Assembly: GCA_001791795.1 (NCBI GenBank)
Contig: MGFH01000146.1
Location: 1 to 43,094 of the forward strand
Source of the DNA: Candidatus Wallbacteria bacterium GWC2_49_35
Lineage (GTDB): Bacteria > Muiribacteriota > UBA9980
Direction: 5' to 3'
Length of the DNA: 43,094 bases
The translations under genes were made by a program, and so were the position numbers. The notes beneath the pieces are model-generated. The model was given only the letters and a program-made list of their open reading frames with translations, was not told where the DNA came from and did no database searches. This document shows, one piece after another, positions 1 to 7,426 of this stretch. Positions within the stretch are counted from its first letter, which is position 1. Each line of letters opens with the position of its first letter.

Positions 1-683
1 CAGTAGGTGCATCTGTAAGGGCAGCCGCTCGAAGCGAGAAGCGCTACGGAGTTGTTGAGTTCGGGAAGCAGATGATAGGCGGGGATAAGGCCGAAATCAC
101 CCCCGGACTGCCCGGAGAAATCGCCGGGCGGCGCGGGAATATTCAAAATATCTAATATTTTTCCTCGGACCTTGAACGCTCCGTATCCGGTCTCGACGTG
201 ATCGAACAGCATAGAACGCTCGGCGTGTTCCGGCATCAACCGCGCATAAATGCCGCCTATGGCTATTTTTGCTTGCGGCAGGACTTTTCTCGCGGACCGC
301 GCCGCCTCGAAGGCGCCCTGATACCAGTAGGTCATCATCGCGCTTATGAGCACCGCCGCGGGTTCGCCAGGCGGGATATTTCCGGCGGCCTCCGCAAGCC
401 GCGCTTCGAGTTCGTCCGTGCCGATGCCGTAGCGGTGGTAATTACGCCTGACCGTCTTGAAGCACTTCGGCTTTTCCGTCTGAACTCCGCTAAGTTTGCC
501 GGCACCGCGTTCGTATTCCTTCTTTTTTTGAAGTCTTTCAGGAACGCAGTCGATGAACGAAAGCCGGCATCGTTCGTCTTTTTCGAACGCCGCAGCTATG
601 TTAAGAAGCCCCAGCGGCTTTTCCCACAGGTTGTAATACGTGAAATCATATACCGGCGGGTTTATTAAAATAATATTATACAT
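1..683 (-). CDS. Radical SAM protein, N-terminal part (cut by window start)
   Basis: The frame runs from an ATG at 683-681 to the first base of the window without a stop, giving 227 residues and a partial codon. The N-terminus (MYNIILINPPVYDF, then KPLGLLNIAAAFEK) is typical of radical SAM enzymes that carry an N-terminal Rossmann-like B12-binding-type domain. The last residues read SGCPYRCTY, and the final two bases TG would start the third cysteine codon. This gives the radical SAM CxxxCxxC motif at about C221, C225 and 228, which binds the 4Fe-4S cluster that cleaves S-adenosylmethionine. The substrate cannot be told because the core and C-terminus lie outside the window. No strong Shine-Dalgarno (SD) sequence is visible before the ATG. 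Confidence 0.87.
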   Translation of the reverse strand, partial: MYNIILINPPVYDFTYYNLWEKPLGLLNIAAAFEKDERCRLSFIDCVPERLQKKKEYERGAGKLSGVQTEKPKCFKTVRRNYHRYGIGTDELEARLAEAAGNIPPGEPAAVLISAMMTYWYQGAFEAARSARKVLPQAKIAIGGIYARLMPEHAERSMLFDHVETGYGAFKVRGKILDILNIPAPPGDFSGQSGGDFGLIPAYHLLPELNNSVALLASSGCPYRCTY

Positions 684-741
684 AAAACAAATATAACAAA
701 TAAAGTGATAAAGTAAAGGTTAATTTTCCGGCATGAATTTT

Positions 742-883
742 AGTTGAGAGTTGAGAACGGAGAGTGGAGAGTTGATGATTTTTGACAAATAAAAATATCG
801 TTTTAATAATTAAATAATTTTATTGAATTTATCAAAAAGTCCTTTAGTTCTCCGCTCTCAACTTTCCACTCTCCGCTCAACGG
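742..883. repeat. Heptad-array inverted repeat element (copy 1)
   Basis: The left arm (742-774) is a run of 7-bp units such as GAGAGTT, GAGAACG and GAGAGTG. The right arm (847-883) is the approximate reverse complement, with units such as CTCTCAA and CTCTCCG. About 70 bp of AT-rich DNA lies between them. The right arm ends a few bases from the stop codon of the metalloprotease gene at 885. The inner edge of the right arm, read on the minus strand, is GGAGAACTAAAGGACTTTTT. Nearly the same edge recurs in other copies in this window. Confidence 0.85.
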
Positions 884-884
884 C

Positions 885-3740
885 TCACTGTCCGTTTATC
901 CTCAGGATAACGGCGCCTATGCCGCCGCCGCTCGAATCGGTCATGTTGAACTTATAGTCGGCCGCGCTCTGCGACGTGCATTTGACCGCGCTGACGGCGT
1001 ACTCGCTCAGCGACGGGCTCTTATAGGTCGTCGGCAGATACACCGTGCTGTTCAGCCTGAGCCCGCTCAGTTTGGTGCCGTCCTTCTGAACCGTTCTTAT
1101 ATTGATGCTCGTGAAATTATATTTAGCATCGTTCGTCACTCCGCTGTTCGATAGATATAACGCCGCCGCGAAATCTTCGAAGAATCCGTCGAAATCGCTT
1201 GCCGCGCCTATTCTTTTCACTTCGGCCTCCACGTTCGCGCGTCCGATCTTTGAGCTTTTAACCAGATTCATCGGATTGACGCCGCGGTCGGCGAGATATC
1301 TTGCGAAAAGATAAGCGTTGCCGTAGTAGCCGAGTCCGAACTGGAACTTGGTGAGCGAGTAAGATTCTGGATAGCGCAGGAAAGGCTCGATCACGAAGGA
1401 AAGCGTGCCGTACTGGTATCCGTAGCCGGCCTTGTCCTGCGCGAGCTGCGACAGCCCTTCGTTCAGCCACGATTCTTCGAGAATATCGGGATTGATAAGC
1501 GAATGCTGGTTCCAGTTGATCATGTGCTGAAATTCGTGCGCGAGCACTCCAAGCGTGTTAGTAAGATATGTTTCACCCTTGAGCGTGTTTTTGGGAACGG
1601 CCATGTAAAATATTTCTTTTTCGTTCGAGTAATATTTGTAACCCGACGAATTTTTATTATAATCGGCGCTCGAATCAAGGACCGCCTGTGTCAGCTGGTT
1701 TGTCGAATCGAAATAACCCGCCGCCGATTGCTTGTTCACGTTATAGGTGAATAAAATATACACGCGGCCGTCGCCGTCAATGCCGGGATTCGGTTCCGCG
1801 CCGAAATTTTTGGTTATAAGAGGATAAACCTCGTTGTCGAAAGAGTTTTTAATGCGTTCGGCCTCGGCGTCGGAAAGCGTCAGATAAGGATAAGGCGTCG
1901 AGGTGTCCTCATAGACGTAACAGCTGGCTCCTATCGCGCGCAGTTTAGCAGAAACGCGAGTCCAGTCGCTTTCCCGCGGCGGCCACGCCAGCGAGTTGAG
2001 CGAATAGAAATCTTTGAGATCGTCCGCCGCAACCTGTCTGTCAGCCGACCGCGGCGCCCTGGCGGCCCCCGCGGCGCGTTCCGCCGCTTCGCCGCCCCTC
2101 AGACGCGCCGCCGTGCGCTCGTTCGCGCGTCTGGCGAGGTCCATTTTTATAGCGGCGGCCTGTTCCGGCCCGAGGTTTTCATGGACGGCTGCCGCCCCCG
2201 CGAAATCCGCGCCTTCGCTTTCGACGACGGCCGCGGCCGGGCTTTTTAACGCTTCTGCGGCGCTGAGGTTGTATGCGGCCAGGCCGAAAGACGCGTAGGA
2301 CGAACTCTTGTTATATCCTATCGCCACGAGATGCTCCGTGGTTTTAAGGTTCTTTATTATGGTCGAAAGTCCGCCCGCGGGTTTGAGAACGGTTTTTGAA
2401 AAGGCGGCGCCGGAGAGCTCCGCTATCGAATTAGCCGCGGTCATAACGAATTTTTGCGTCTGAAAATAACCGCCCGCCGTTTCGGTTACGCGGATAACGG
2501 CGTTATAATCGCCATAGGCTGCCGGAGTGAATGTGAGAAGACCCGCCGCCGACACGGAGAGCCCTGAAGGCCCGTCGAGTTTTTCGAATTTATAGTTTCC
2601 GGCGGCCGACATCGTCATCTGGTATGAGAACTGCTGGTTGAGCTGCAGCAGCAGGCTCGCCGGATAAGAAGTTATGGAGAATTTCGACGCGGTTTTCCTT
2701 ATAACCTTCACGCGTCCCGCGCGCCCGACGACAAAGCCTTTACCATCTCTTACGCTTGCGTAAACGTCGGCGTAAGAGTAGATCTGACCTTCCGCCCACG
2801 CGACGAGCGGCGCCACCCACCGCGCGCGCGATTCGACGCTCCCGCCGGCCGCCGCGCTTTCGGTTTGAGCGCCGAAACTTCCGGCCGCCGCGCTCCATGC
2901 GAACGCGAGCGTCCCGCCGTTAGGGTTGTTCGAAACAACCGATATTTCAAGCGTTTCGCCCTCGGTGACCGCGGGTTCTGAAACGCCGGCGGGTCCGAAG
3001 TACAATCCTGAAACTTCCGGCCGCGTGAGGCCCGTTCCTGAAGGCACCATGACGACGGCTGCCGTCTGCGCTATGCCCGCTAACGAAATTATGTCGGCGC
3101 AGTCGGTGAAGCCGGCTTTGGCGGCTTTAATTTCGTGAGCGCCGCGCGTGATTTCCGGGAACGTGACGGTCCCTGCCGCGTCGGTGTATGCGTTCCGCGC
3201 GCCGTCGAGCGTCACCATAACATTCGCCGCCGCCGCTCCGGCGGCGTCTTTAGCGAAAATAGTGAGATCGCCGGTTTTCACGAGTTCTATCGGCGAGGAG
3301 CCTATATTGTATTCGTATTTGCCGCTTTCTACGGTGACGGCCAGTTCGCGCTTCAAAACGGCCGCGCCGTCAATGATACTGGCGGTTATTACATACTCGG
3401 CCGCCGAAAGATCAGCGAACGTGAATTTACCTTTCAGCGTGTAAACGGTCGCAAGGATAGTGCCGTAATCGTTCTTTTTTCTGAGTTCGACCGCGGCGTT
3501 ATTGACGAGATCTCCAGCCGAGGCGCGCAGAGGGGCTTGCGCTTCCGGCGCCGCCATGGCGGAGGTTTCTCCATAAGAGACATACCCGGTTATGAAGGCT
3601 TTGGGATCGATGGGCGGCGACGGCGGATCCACCGGATCGGGATTATATATTATGCTTCCGATTCCCCCGCCGCATGCGCCCAGGAAAAATAACGTACCTG
3701 AAATCATTATCGCGATCAAAAGTTTTTTAATTGCTTTCAT
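885..3740 (-). CDS. Lipoprotein zinc metalloprotease (M30/hyicolysin-like) with Ig-like domains
   Basis: This 951-residue protein has a lipoprotein signal peptide ending in the lipobox LGAC, with C23 as the predicted lipidated residue. Two carboxypeptidase-regulatory-like beta domains lie at about 45-235. A PKD/Ig-like region follows at about 240-345 and a putative Ig (He_PIG-like) domain at about 350-435. The C-terminal protease domain contains HEFQH at 735-739, then WLNEG with E761 as the likely third zinc ligand. This pattern resembles peptidase family M30. The protein probably acts at the cell surface on other proteins. AAGGAGA lies about 11 nt upstream of the ATG. The gene is 31 bp downstream of the helicase gene, so the two may be co-transcribed. 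Catalysis is well supported; the substrate is unknown. Confidence 0.85.
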   Translation of the reverse strand: MKAIKKLLIAIMISGTLFFLGACGGGIGSIIYNPDPVDPPSPPIDPKAFITGYVSYGETSAMAAPEAQAPLRASAGDLVNNAAVELRKKNDYGTILATVYTLKGKFTFADLSAAEYVITASIIDGAAVLKRELAVTVESGKYEYNIGSSPIELVKTGDLTIFAKDAAGAAAANVMVTLDGARNAYTDAAGTVTFPEITRGAHEIKAAKAGFTDCADIISLAGIAQTAAVVMVPSGTGLTRPEVSGLYFGPAGVSEPAVTEGETLEISVVSNNPNGGTLAFAWSAAAGSFGAQTESAAAGGSVESRARWVAPLVAWAEGQIYSYADVYASVRDGKGFVVGRAGRVKVIRKTASKFSITSYPASLLLQLNQQFSYQMTMSAAGNYKFEKLDGPSGLSVSAAGLLTFTPAAYGDYNAVIRVTETAGGYFQTQKFVMTAANSIAELSGAAFSKTVLKPAGGLSTIIKNLKTTEHLVAIGYNKSSSYASFGLAAYNLSAAEALKSPAAAVVESEGADFAGAAAVHENLGPEQAAAIKMDLARRANERTAARLRGGEAAERAAGAARAPRSADRQVAADDLKDFYSLNSLAWPPRESDWTRVSAKLRAIGASCYVYEDTSTPYPYLTLSDAEAERIKNSFDNEVYPLITKNFGAEPNPGIDGDGRVYILFTYNVNKQSAAGYFDSTNQLTQAVLDSSADYNKNSSGYKYYSNEKEIFYMAVPKNTLKGETYLTNTLGVLAHEFQHMINWNQHSLINPDILEESWLNEGLSQLAQDKAGYGYQYGTLSFVIEPFLRYPESYSLTKFQFGLGYYGNAYLFARYLADRGVNPMNLVKSSKIGRANVEAEVKRIGAASDFDGFFEDFAAALYLSNSGVTNDAKYNFTSINIRTVQKDGTKLSGLRLNSTVYLPTTYKSPSLSEYAVSAVKCTSQSAADYKFNMTDSSGGGIGAVILRINGQ

Positions 3741-3771
3741 TGAATATCTTTAAATCTCCTTGCTTTTCTAT

Positions 3772-5505
3772 TTATTGAATTAATTTAACGTCGCATCCAA
3801 TCCTTTTACGGCTCATGAATTCCGCCGCGTCGAGGATATAATATTTATAGCCCTGCTCGGTCAGATAAAGCTGGCGATGCATCGAAAAATCGGCTTCCAC
3901 GGAGTCGGCGGTGACCACCGTATAAAAATGCGCCTCGCGCCCGTCTCTTTTAGGCCGCAGGACGCGCCCCAGCCTCTGCGCCTCTTCCTGCCGCGAGCCG
4001 TAGGCGCCTGAAACCTGTATCGCGCACGAGGCGTCCGGAAGGTCTATCGCGAAATTCGCCACCTTCGAAACTACGAGCGCGGCCAGAGAGCCGCTCTTGA
4101 ATTCGGCGTAAAGTTTCTCGCGCTCCTGCGACGGCGTCGACCCGTTTATTACCGGCGCTCCGAGCGTTTTCGCGATCGCGCCCAGCTGGTCGAGGTACTG
4201 CCCGATTATCAGGATCGGCTCCCCTGGATGGTTTTCAATGATCTTTAAAATGACGTCTATTTTGTCGTGGTTGACTGCGCAGATCCTGTGCTTGTTGGCC
4301 TTTTTGGCCACCGCGTAGTCGTATTTGACGGCCTCCGGCATTTTCAGGCGCACCTCGTAGCAGTTAGCCTTCGCTATATGCCCCTGTTTTTCGAGGCTCT
4401 TCCACGGCAGCTCGTATATTTTCGGGCCGATAAGTGAAAACACGTCGCACTCGAGCCTGTCTTCGCGCACCAGCGTCGCCGTCAGCCCCAGCCGCCTCTT
4501 CGCCTGTATCTGCGCCGTGACGCGAAAGATCGGCGCCGGCAGCAGATGGACCTCGTCGTATATGACAAGGCCCCATTCCCCGTCGGTCAAAAGGCAGAAA
4601 TGCGGGTAGTGGTCGTCGTTTCCCCTGTGCCACATGAGTATCTGGTATGTCGTGACCGTCACCGGCCTGATCTGTTTTTTATCGCCGCTGTATTCGCCGA
4701 TATCCTCTTCCCGAAGGCCCGTCTTATCGCGCAGCTCGCTCATCCACTGCCTCACCGCGACGGTGTTGGTGGTGATGACCAGGGTCCTTGCGCCGACCTT
4801 AGACATCGCGCCTATTCCGACGCACGTCTTGCCCGCGCCGCAGGCCAGCACGACCACTCCGGAGCCGCCCTCGGCCCCGCCCGAACGGTAGAACGCTTCG
4901 CAGGCATCCCGCTGGTAGCCGCGCAGCTCGAACGGCTCGCCGTCGGAAGCTCTGGCCGACCTCAAATTGATATCAAACGGCGCGCCCTCGACGTATCCGG
5001 CGATATCGCGCACGGGATAATTCAGCTTGATAAGCGCGCGCTTGATTTCGCCGCGCGCCCGAGCCTTTATGAGCAGGTTATAATCGTCTTTCTTCGAGTG
5101 GATGAAATCGGCGAAAGCCTGGTTGCCGCATATTTCCATTATAATAAAACGATCCTTCGAATTGAGGTTGAGAAGGCCGTCCGCTCCGCCGCTTTCGAGC
5201 GTCAGTATCCCGTAGCGCGAGCAGTAATAGTTTATTTCATGGATGACGCTCTCCGGTACGCTGAAGCGCGAATAGGCTTTCAGCGTGCGCGTGATATCGT
5301 CCGCGTCCGTTCCGAGGGCGGCGGCGTTCCACAGCGAGACCGGCGTTATCCGGTATGTGTGCATATATTCGGGGGATTTTACGAGTTCCGCGAAAACCGA
5401 TATTTTAGCCCGGCATTCTTCAAAAAGTTCGTGCGCCGCATCGAGCAGCGCGCAAAGGTCGCTCTGGACTATCAATGGCCCGTTTCCGCCCTGATTTTCA
5501 AGCAT
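3772..5505 (-). CDS. XPB/ERCC3-type DNA helicase
   Basis: This 577-residue superfamily 2 helicase has motifs in canonical order: ACGAGKT (221-227, Walker A), DEVH (317-320, Walker B), LTAT (341-344) followed at once by the XPB-specific RED triplet (347-349), and QRLGRVLR (510-517, motif VI). The first 195 residues correspond to the N-terminal damage-recognition region of XPB-like proteins. XPB homologues unwind DNA in repair and transcription; bacterial members are known in several phyla. The gene lies 40 bp downstream of the Hint-like gene and 31 bp upstream of the lipoprotein protease. No nuclease partner such as Bax1 is next to it. Its reading frame is uninterrupted, with no intein. Confidence 0.93.
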   Translation of the reverse strand: MLENQGGNGPLIVQSDLCALLDAAHELFEECRAKISVFAELVKSPEYMHTYRITPVSLWNAAALGTDADDITRTLKAYSRFSVPESVIHEINYYCSRYGILTLESGGADGLLNLNSKDRFIIMEICGNQAFADFIHSKKDDYNLLIKARARGEIKRALIKLNYPVRDIAGYVEGAPFDINLRSARASDGEPFELRGYQRDACEAFYRSGGAEGGSGVVVLACGAGKTCVGIGAMSKVGARTLVITTNTVAVRQWMSELRDKTGLREEDIGEYSGDKKQIRPVTVTTYQILMWHRGNDDHYPHFCLLTDGEWGLVIYDEVHLLPAPIFRVTAQIQAKRRLGLTATLVREDRLECDVFSLIGPKIYELPWKSLEKQGHIAKANCYEVRLKMPEAVKYDYAVAKKANKHRICAVNHDKIDVILKIIENHPGEPILIIGQYLDQLGAIAKTLGAPVINGSTPSQEREKLYAEFKSGSLAALVVSKVANFAIDLPDASCAIQVSGAYGSRQEEAQRLGRVLRPKRDGREAHFYTVVTADSVEADFSMHRQLYLTEQGYKYYILDAAEFMSRKRIGCDVKLIQ

Positions 5506-5545
5506 AATTTATCGTCCGGTACGGGAATTGCCGCCGTTCTAATTA

Positions 5546-6478
5546 TTATTGAGGTTTGATTATAAAATTATTGATCACGACCGTCGGTTGTTCGGTTTTG
5601 AAAAGGAATACGCGGGTGCGCTCCACCGAGACCCTTATGTCTTTGATCCTTATCCATATATGCGTATCGGAGCAGGGCGTGGGGTTGCTCGATACGTTGA
5701 GCTGGTACTCTTTATTTTTTGTATATATGATATTTGCGAGTTTTTTATTCATGCGGCAGTAAATATACCAGACGACGAACATGAGACGGTCGTCGAGCGT
5801 TGAGGCCGGCCTGGCCGGGTCGAAGAAAAAGCCGTTAAAGATCGCGGACTGATACCTGAGCGGCAGGTGCAGAAGGACAAGCGGGTTTTCTATCAGGGTG
5901 GCCATATAACTCGAAAGGTTAGGGTTGAGAAGTACCGTGCCATTAACGGTAGGTATCTTGTTGATCTCGTCCGGAAACTTGATGAGTCTCATTTCATCCT
6001 GAAATAATTGGAGCGTAATGCGGTTGGCCTCTATTTTAGGCATTTTATCGATCGCGACCCGGTTCAGGATAGCGCCCACGAGGAACCAGAAATTATCTTT
6101 ATCGATGGGAAGGTTGAGCGGAAGCATTTCGGGTATTTCCTGAAGGAAAGGGACCGCCATATATTCATAAATGCTTATGGCGCTGGCTTTTTCGAACCCG
6201 GGCTTTTCGAGATTGGTACGGATGTCTTTCGGATCGCGTGTTTCCAGGAAATCGACGTTCTTGATTCTGTAAACGAGGTGGTCGGGCGTGCATTTAAGCG
6301 TGAAAGGTATCGCTTTAAAGCAGAATTCATAAAAGTATCCGTAATAATCGTCTATGTATGTGGCTAATACGTCTTGAAACTCGCCGTTGCCGTCGAGCAG
6401 CCTGGTAACCTTTTTGATAGATTTCAGCTGCTTGTGGCCTTCCGGCGTTATTATGCTCATGTCTTCGTGTATCGGCAT
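5546..6478 (-). CDS. Stand-alone Hint (intein-like) protein with degenerate LAGLIDADG region
   Basis: The 310 residues resemble an intein with no host protein. Residues 7-20 (SIITPEG) match intein block A without the catalytic Cys1. Residues 45-70 (YYGYFYEF, then LKCTPDHLVY) match block B with the T-x-x-H signature at 64-67. FLVGAILNR (132-140) and RYQSAIFNGFFFDP (208-221) sit where the two LAGLIDADG helices of a homing endonuclease would be, but the acidic catalytic residues are not obvious. RVFLFKTEQPTVVINNF (289-305) matches block F, and the protein ends where the final His-Asn of block G should be. Splicing therefore looks impossible. AGGCGGG lies upstream of the ATG. An in-frame Cys codon three codons before the ATG falls within that ribosome-binding region and has no start codon. 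Function unknown. Confidence 0.6.
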   Translation of the reverse strand: MPIHEDMSIITPEGHKQLKSIKKVTRLLDGNGEFQDVLATYIDDYYGYFYEFCFKAIPFTLKCTPDHLVYRIKNVDFLETRDPKDIRTNLEKPGFEKASAISIYEYMAVPFLQEIPEMLPLNLPIDKDNFWFLVGAILNRVAIDKMPKIEANRITLQLFQDEMRLIKFPDEINKIPTVNGTVLLNPNLSSYMATLIENPLVLLHLPLRYQSAIFNGFFFDPARPASTLDDRLMFVVWYIYCRMNKKLANIIYTKNKEYQLNVSSNPTPCSDTHIWIRIKDIRVSVERTRVFLFKTEQPTVVINNFIIKPQ

Positions 6479-6526
6479 TAATATGCACCCGCCTTTTGGC
6501 TTAATTATTTCTTTAGAGCGCCGCCG

Positions 6527-7300
6527 TTATAACTTAACGGTGAAATAGGCGTCCGCTTCTATTATGGCGCTGTCTCCCGCCCCTTCGAGCATCTCGACCG
6601 CGGTCCTGCTGTATCCGGTCAAAAACGACAGCCTGAATCCCCTGCATGACGCGCTTATACAGAGAAATCGTTCCCGCGAATACTGGTTGAGCACCTCGGC
6701 GTAACCGTTAAGGTCGGCCGTTATATGGGCGAAAGGCGTCATTTCGACGGGAGTTTCGTCGCGGTTAACCGATTTCAGGCAGACTATCGAATTTTCGCTC
6801 GCGCCAGGTTTCTGGTCGTGTGCGCCGGCGTATTTTTTTTCGTCGCCGTATACGCTCATGGTGTCGCCGAGAATGAACCCGTTTATCGAAACCGCTGAAG
6901 GTTTGGACGAGGCGGGATGCTTTCCGGCGTTCTTTGACGCGAGCAGGAAGTTAATAACTTCGGCATGGAGTTTTAAGATGAGATCCGGGTTTTTAGGGTC
7001 GATGATCTCGACCGCGGCGGCGCCGCGAGCCCGGTTGGATTCGAAGGGAGACATTTGCGAAATTTGTGAAAAACACTTGAAAGGCGCATCGTAGCATGCG
7101 AGGACGCTGAGGACCTCATCGCCGCTGTAGCAGCCCCACAACGAAATTTTTTCGTCGAGCTGATACACGAAATACGCGTCTTTCGCGTTCAATGAAATGT
7201 CAATCTGCCGCCCGTTGGAGATAATATCTTCCGCCAGGGCTATATATCCCTCGCGATAGGCGGCCATCGATAAACCGATGTTTTCCAATACTTCTTTCAT
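6527..7300 (-). CDS. Conserved-looking hypothetical protein, 257 aa
   Basis: No family was recognised. The protein has no signal peptide or membrane segment and looks cytoplasmic, with mixed alpha/beta composition and several cysteines. It starts with MKEVLENIGLSMAAYREGY and ends ADAYFTVKL. It is the first gene behind a good promoter (7339-7367), and the Hint-like gene follows 48 bp downstream on the same strand, so the two are probably co-expressed. No strong SD precedes the ATG. The length, codon use and position in a compact operon support it being a real gene. Confidence 0.75.
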   Translation of the reverse strand: MKEVLENIGLSMAAYREGYIALAEDIISNGRQIDISLNAKDAYFVYQLDEKISLWGCYSGDEVLSVLACYDAPFKCFSQISQMSPFESNRARGAAAVEIIDPKNPDLILKLHAEVINFLLASKNAGKHPASSKPSAVSINGFILGDTMSVYGDEKKYAGAHDQKPGASENSIVCLKSVNRDETPVEMTPFAHITADLNGYAEVLNQYSRERFLCISASCRGFRLSFLTGYSRTAVEMLEGAGDSAIIEADAYFTVKL

Positions 7301-7338
7301 CTTAACTCATGACCGTACACATCATTTTATTAAGATGA

Positions 7339-7367
7339 ATTTTATCAAATTATTTAATTAAAGTCAA
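7339..7367 (-). promoter_or_regulatory. Sigma-70-type promoter for the 7300-to-885 operon
   Basis: On the minus strand TTGACT (7367-7362) and TAAAAT (7344-7339) are separated by 17 bp, about 40 bp upstream of the ATG at 7300. Confidence 0.65.
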
Positions 7368-7410
7368 TTGAAATATAATTGAAATGTGATGAAATGTAAT
7401 TGAAATTAAA
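7365..7410. repeat. Short AT-rich tandem repeat (about 11 bp unit)
   Basis: About four imperfect copies of a unit like ATTGAAATGTA occur in a row just upstream of the promoter at 7339-7367, between the stop of the secretin-like gene and the start of the next operon. This could be an upstream promoter element or slippage sequence. Confidence 0.5.
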
Positions 7411-7426
7411 TTTCCCGCCGGGGGAT

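Noticed and set aside
198-668. 156-codon plus-strand open frame
   Set aside because: It lies antisense to the radical SAM gene, whose motif CPYRCTY and family-like N-terminus are convincing; no ribosome-binding site precedes it.
742-883. CRISPR array
   Set aside because: The repeats are 7 bp and contiguous with no unique spacers, and no cas genes are present.
4546-5559. 337-codon plus-strand open frame
   Set aside because: It is antisense to the XPB helicase and has Arg/Ala/Val-rich composition typical of a shadow frame.
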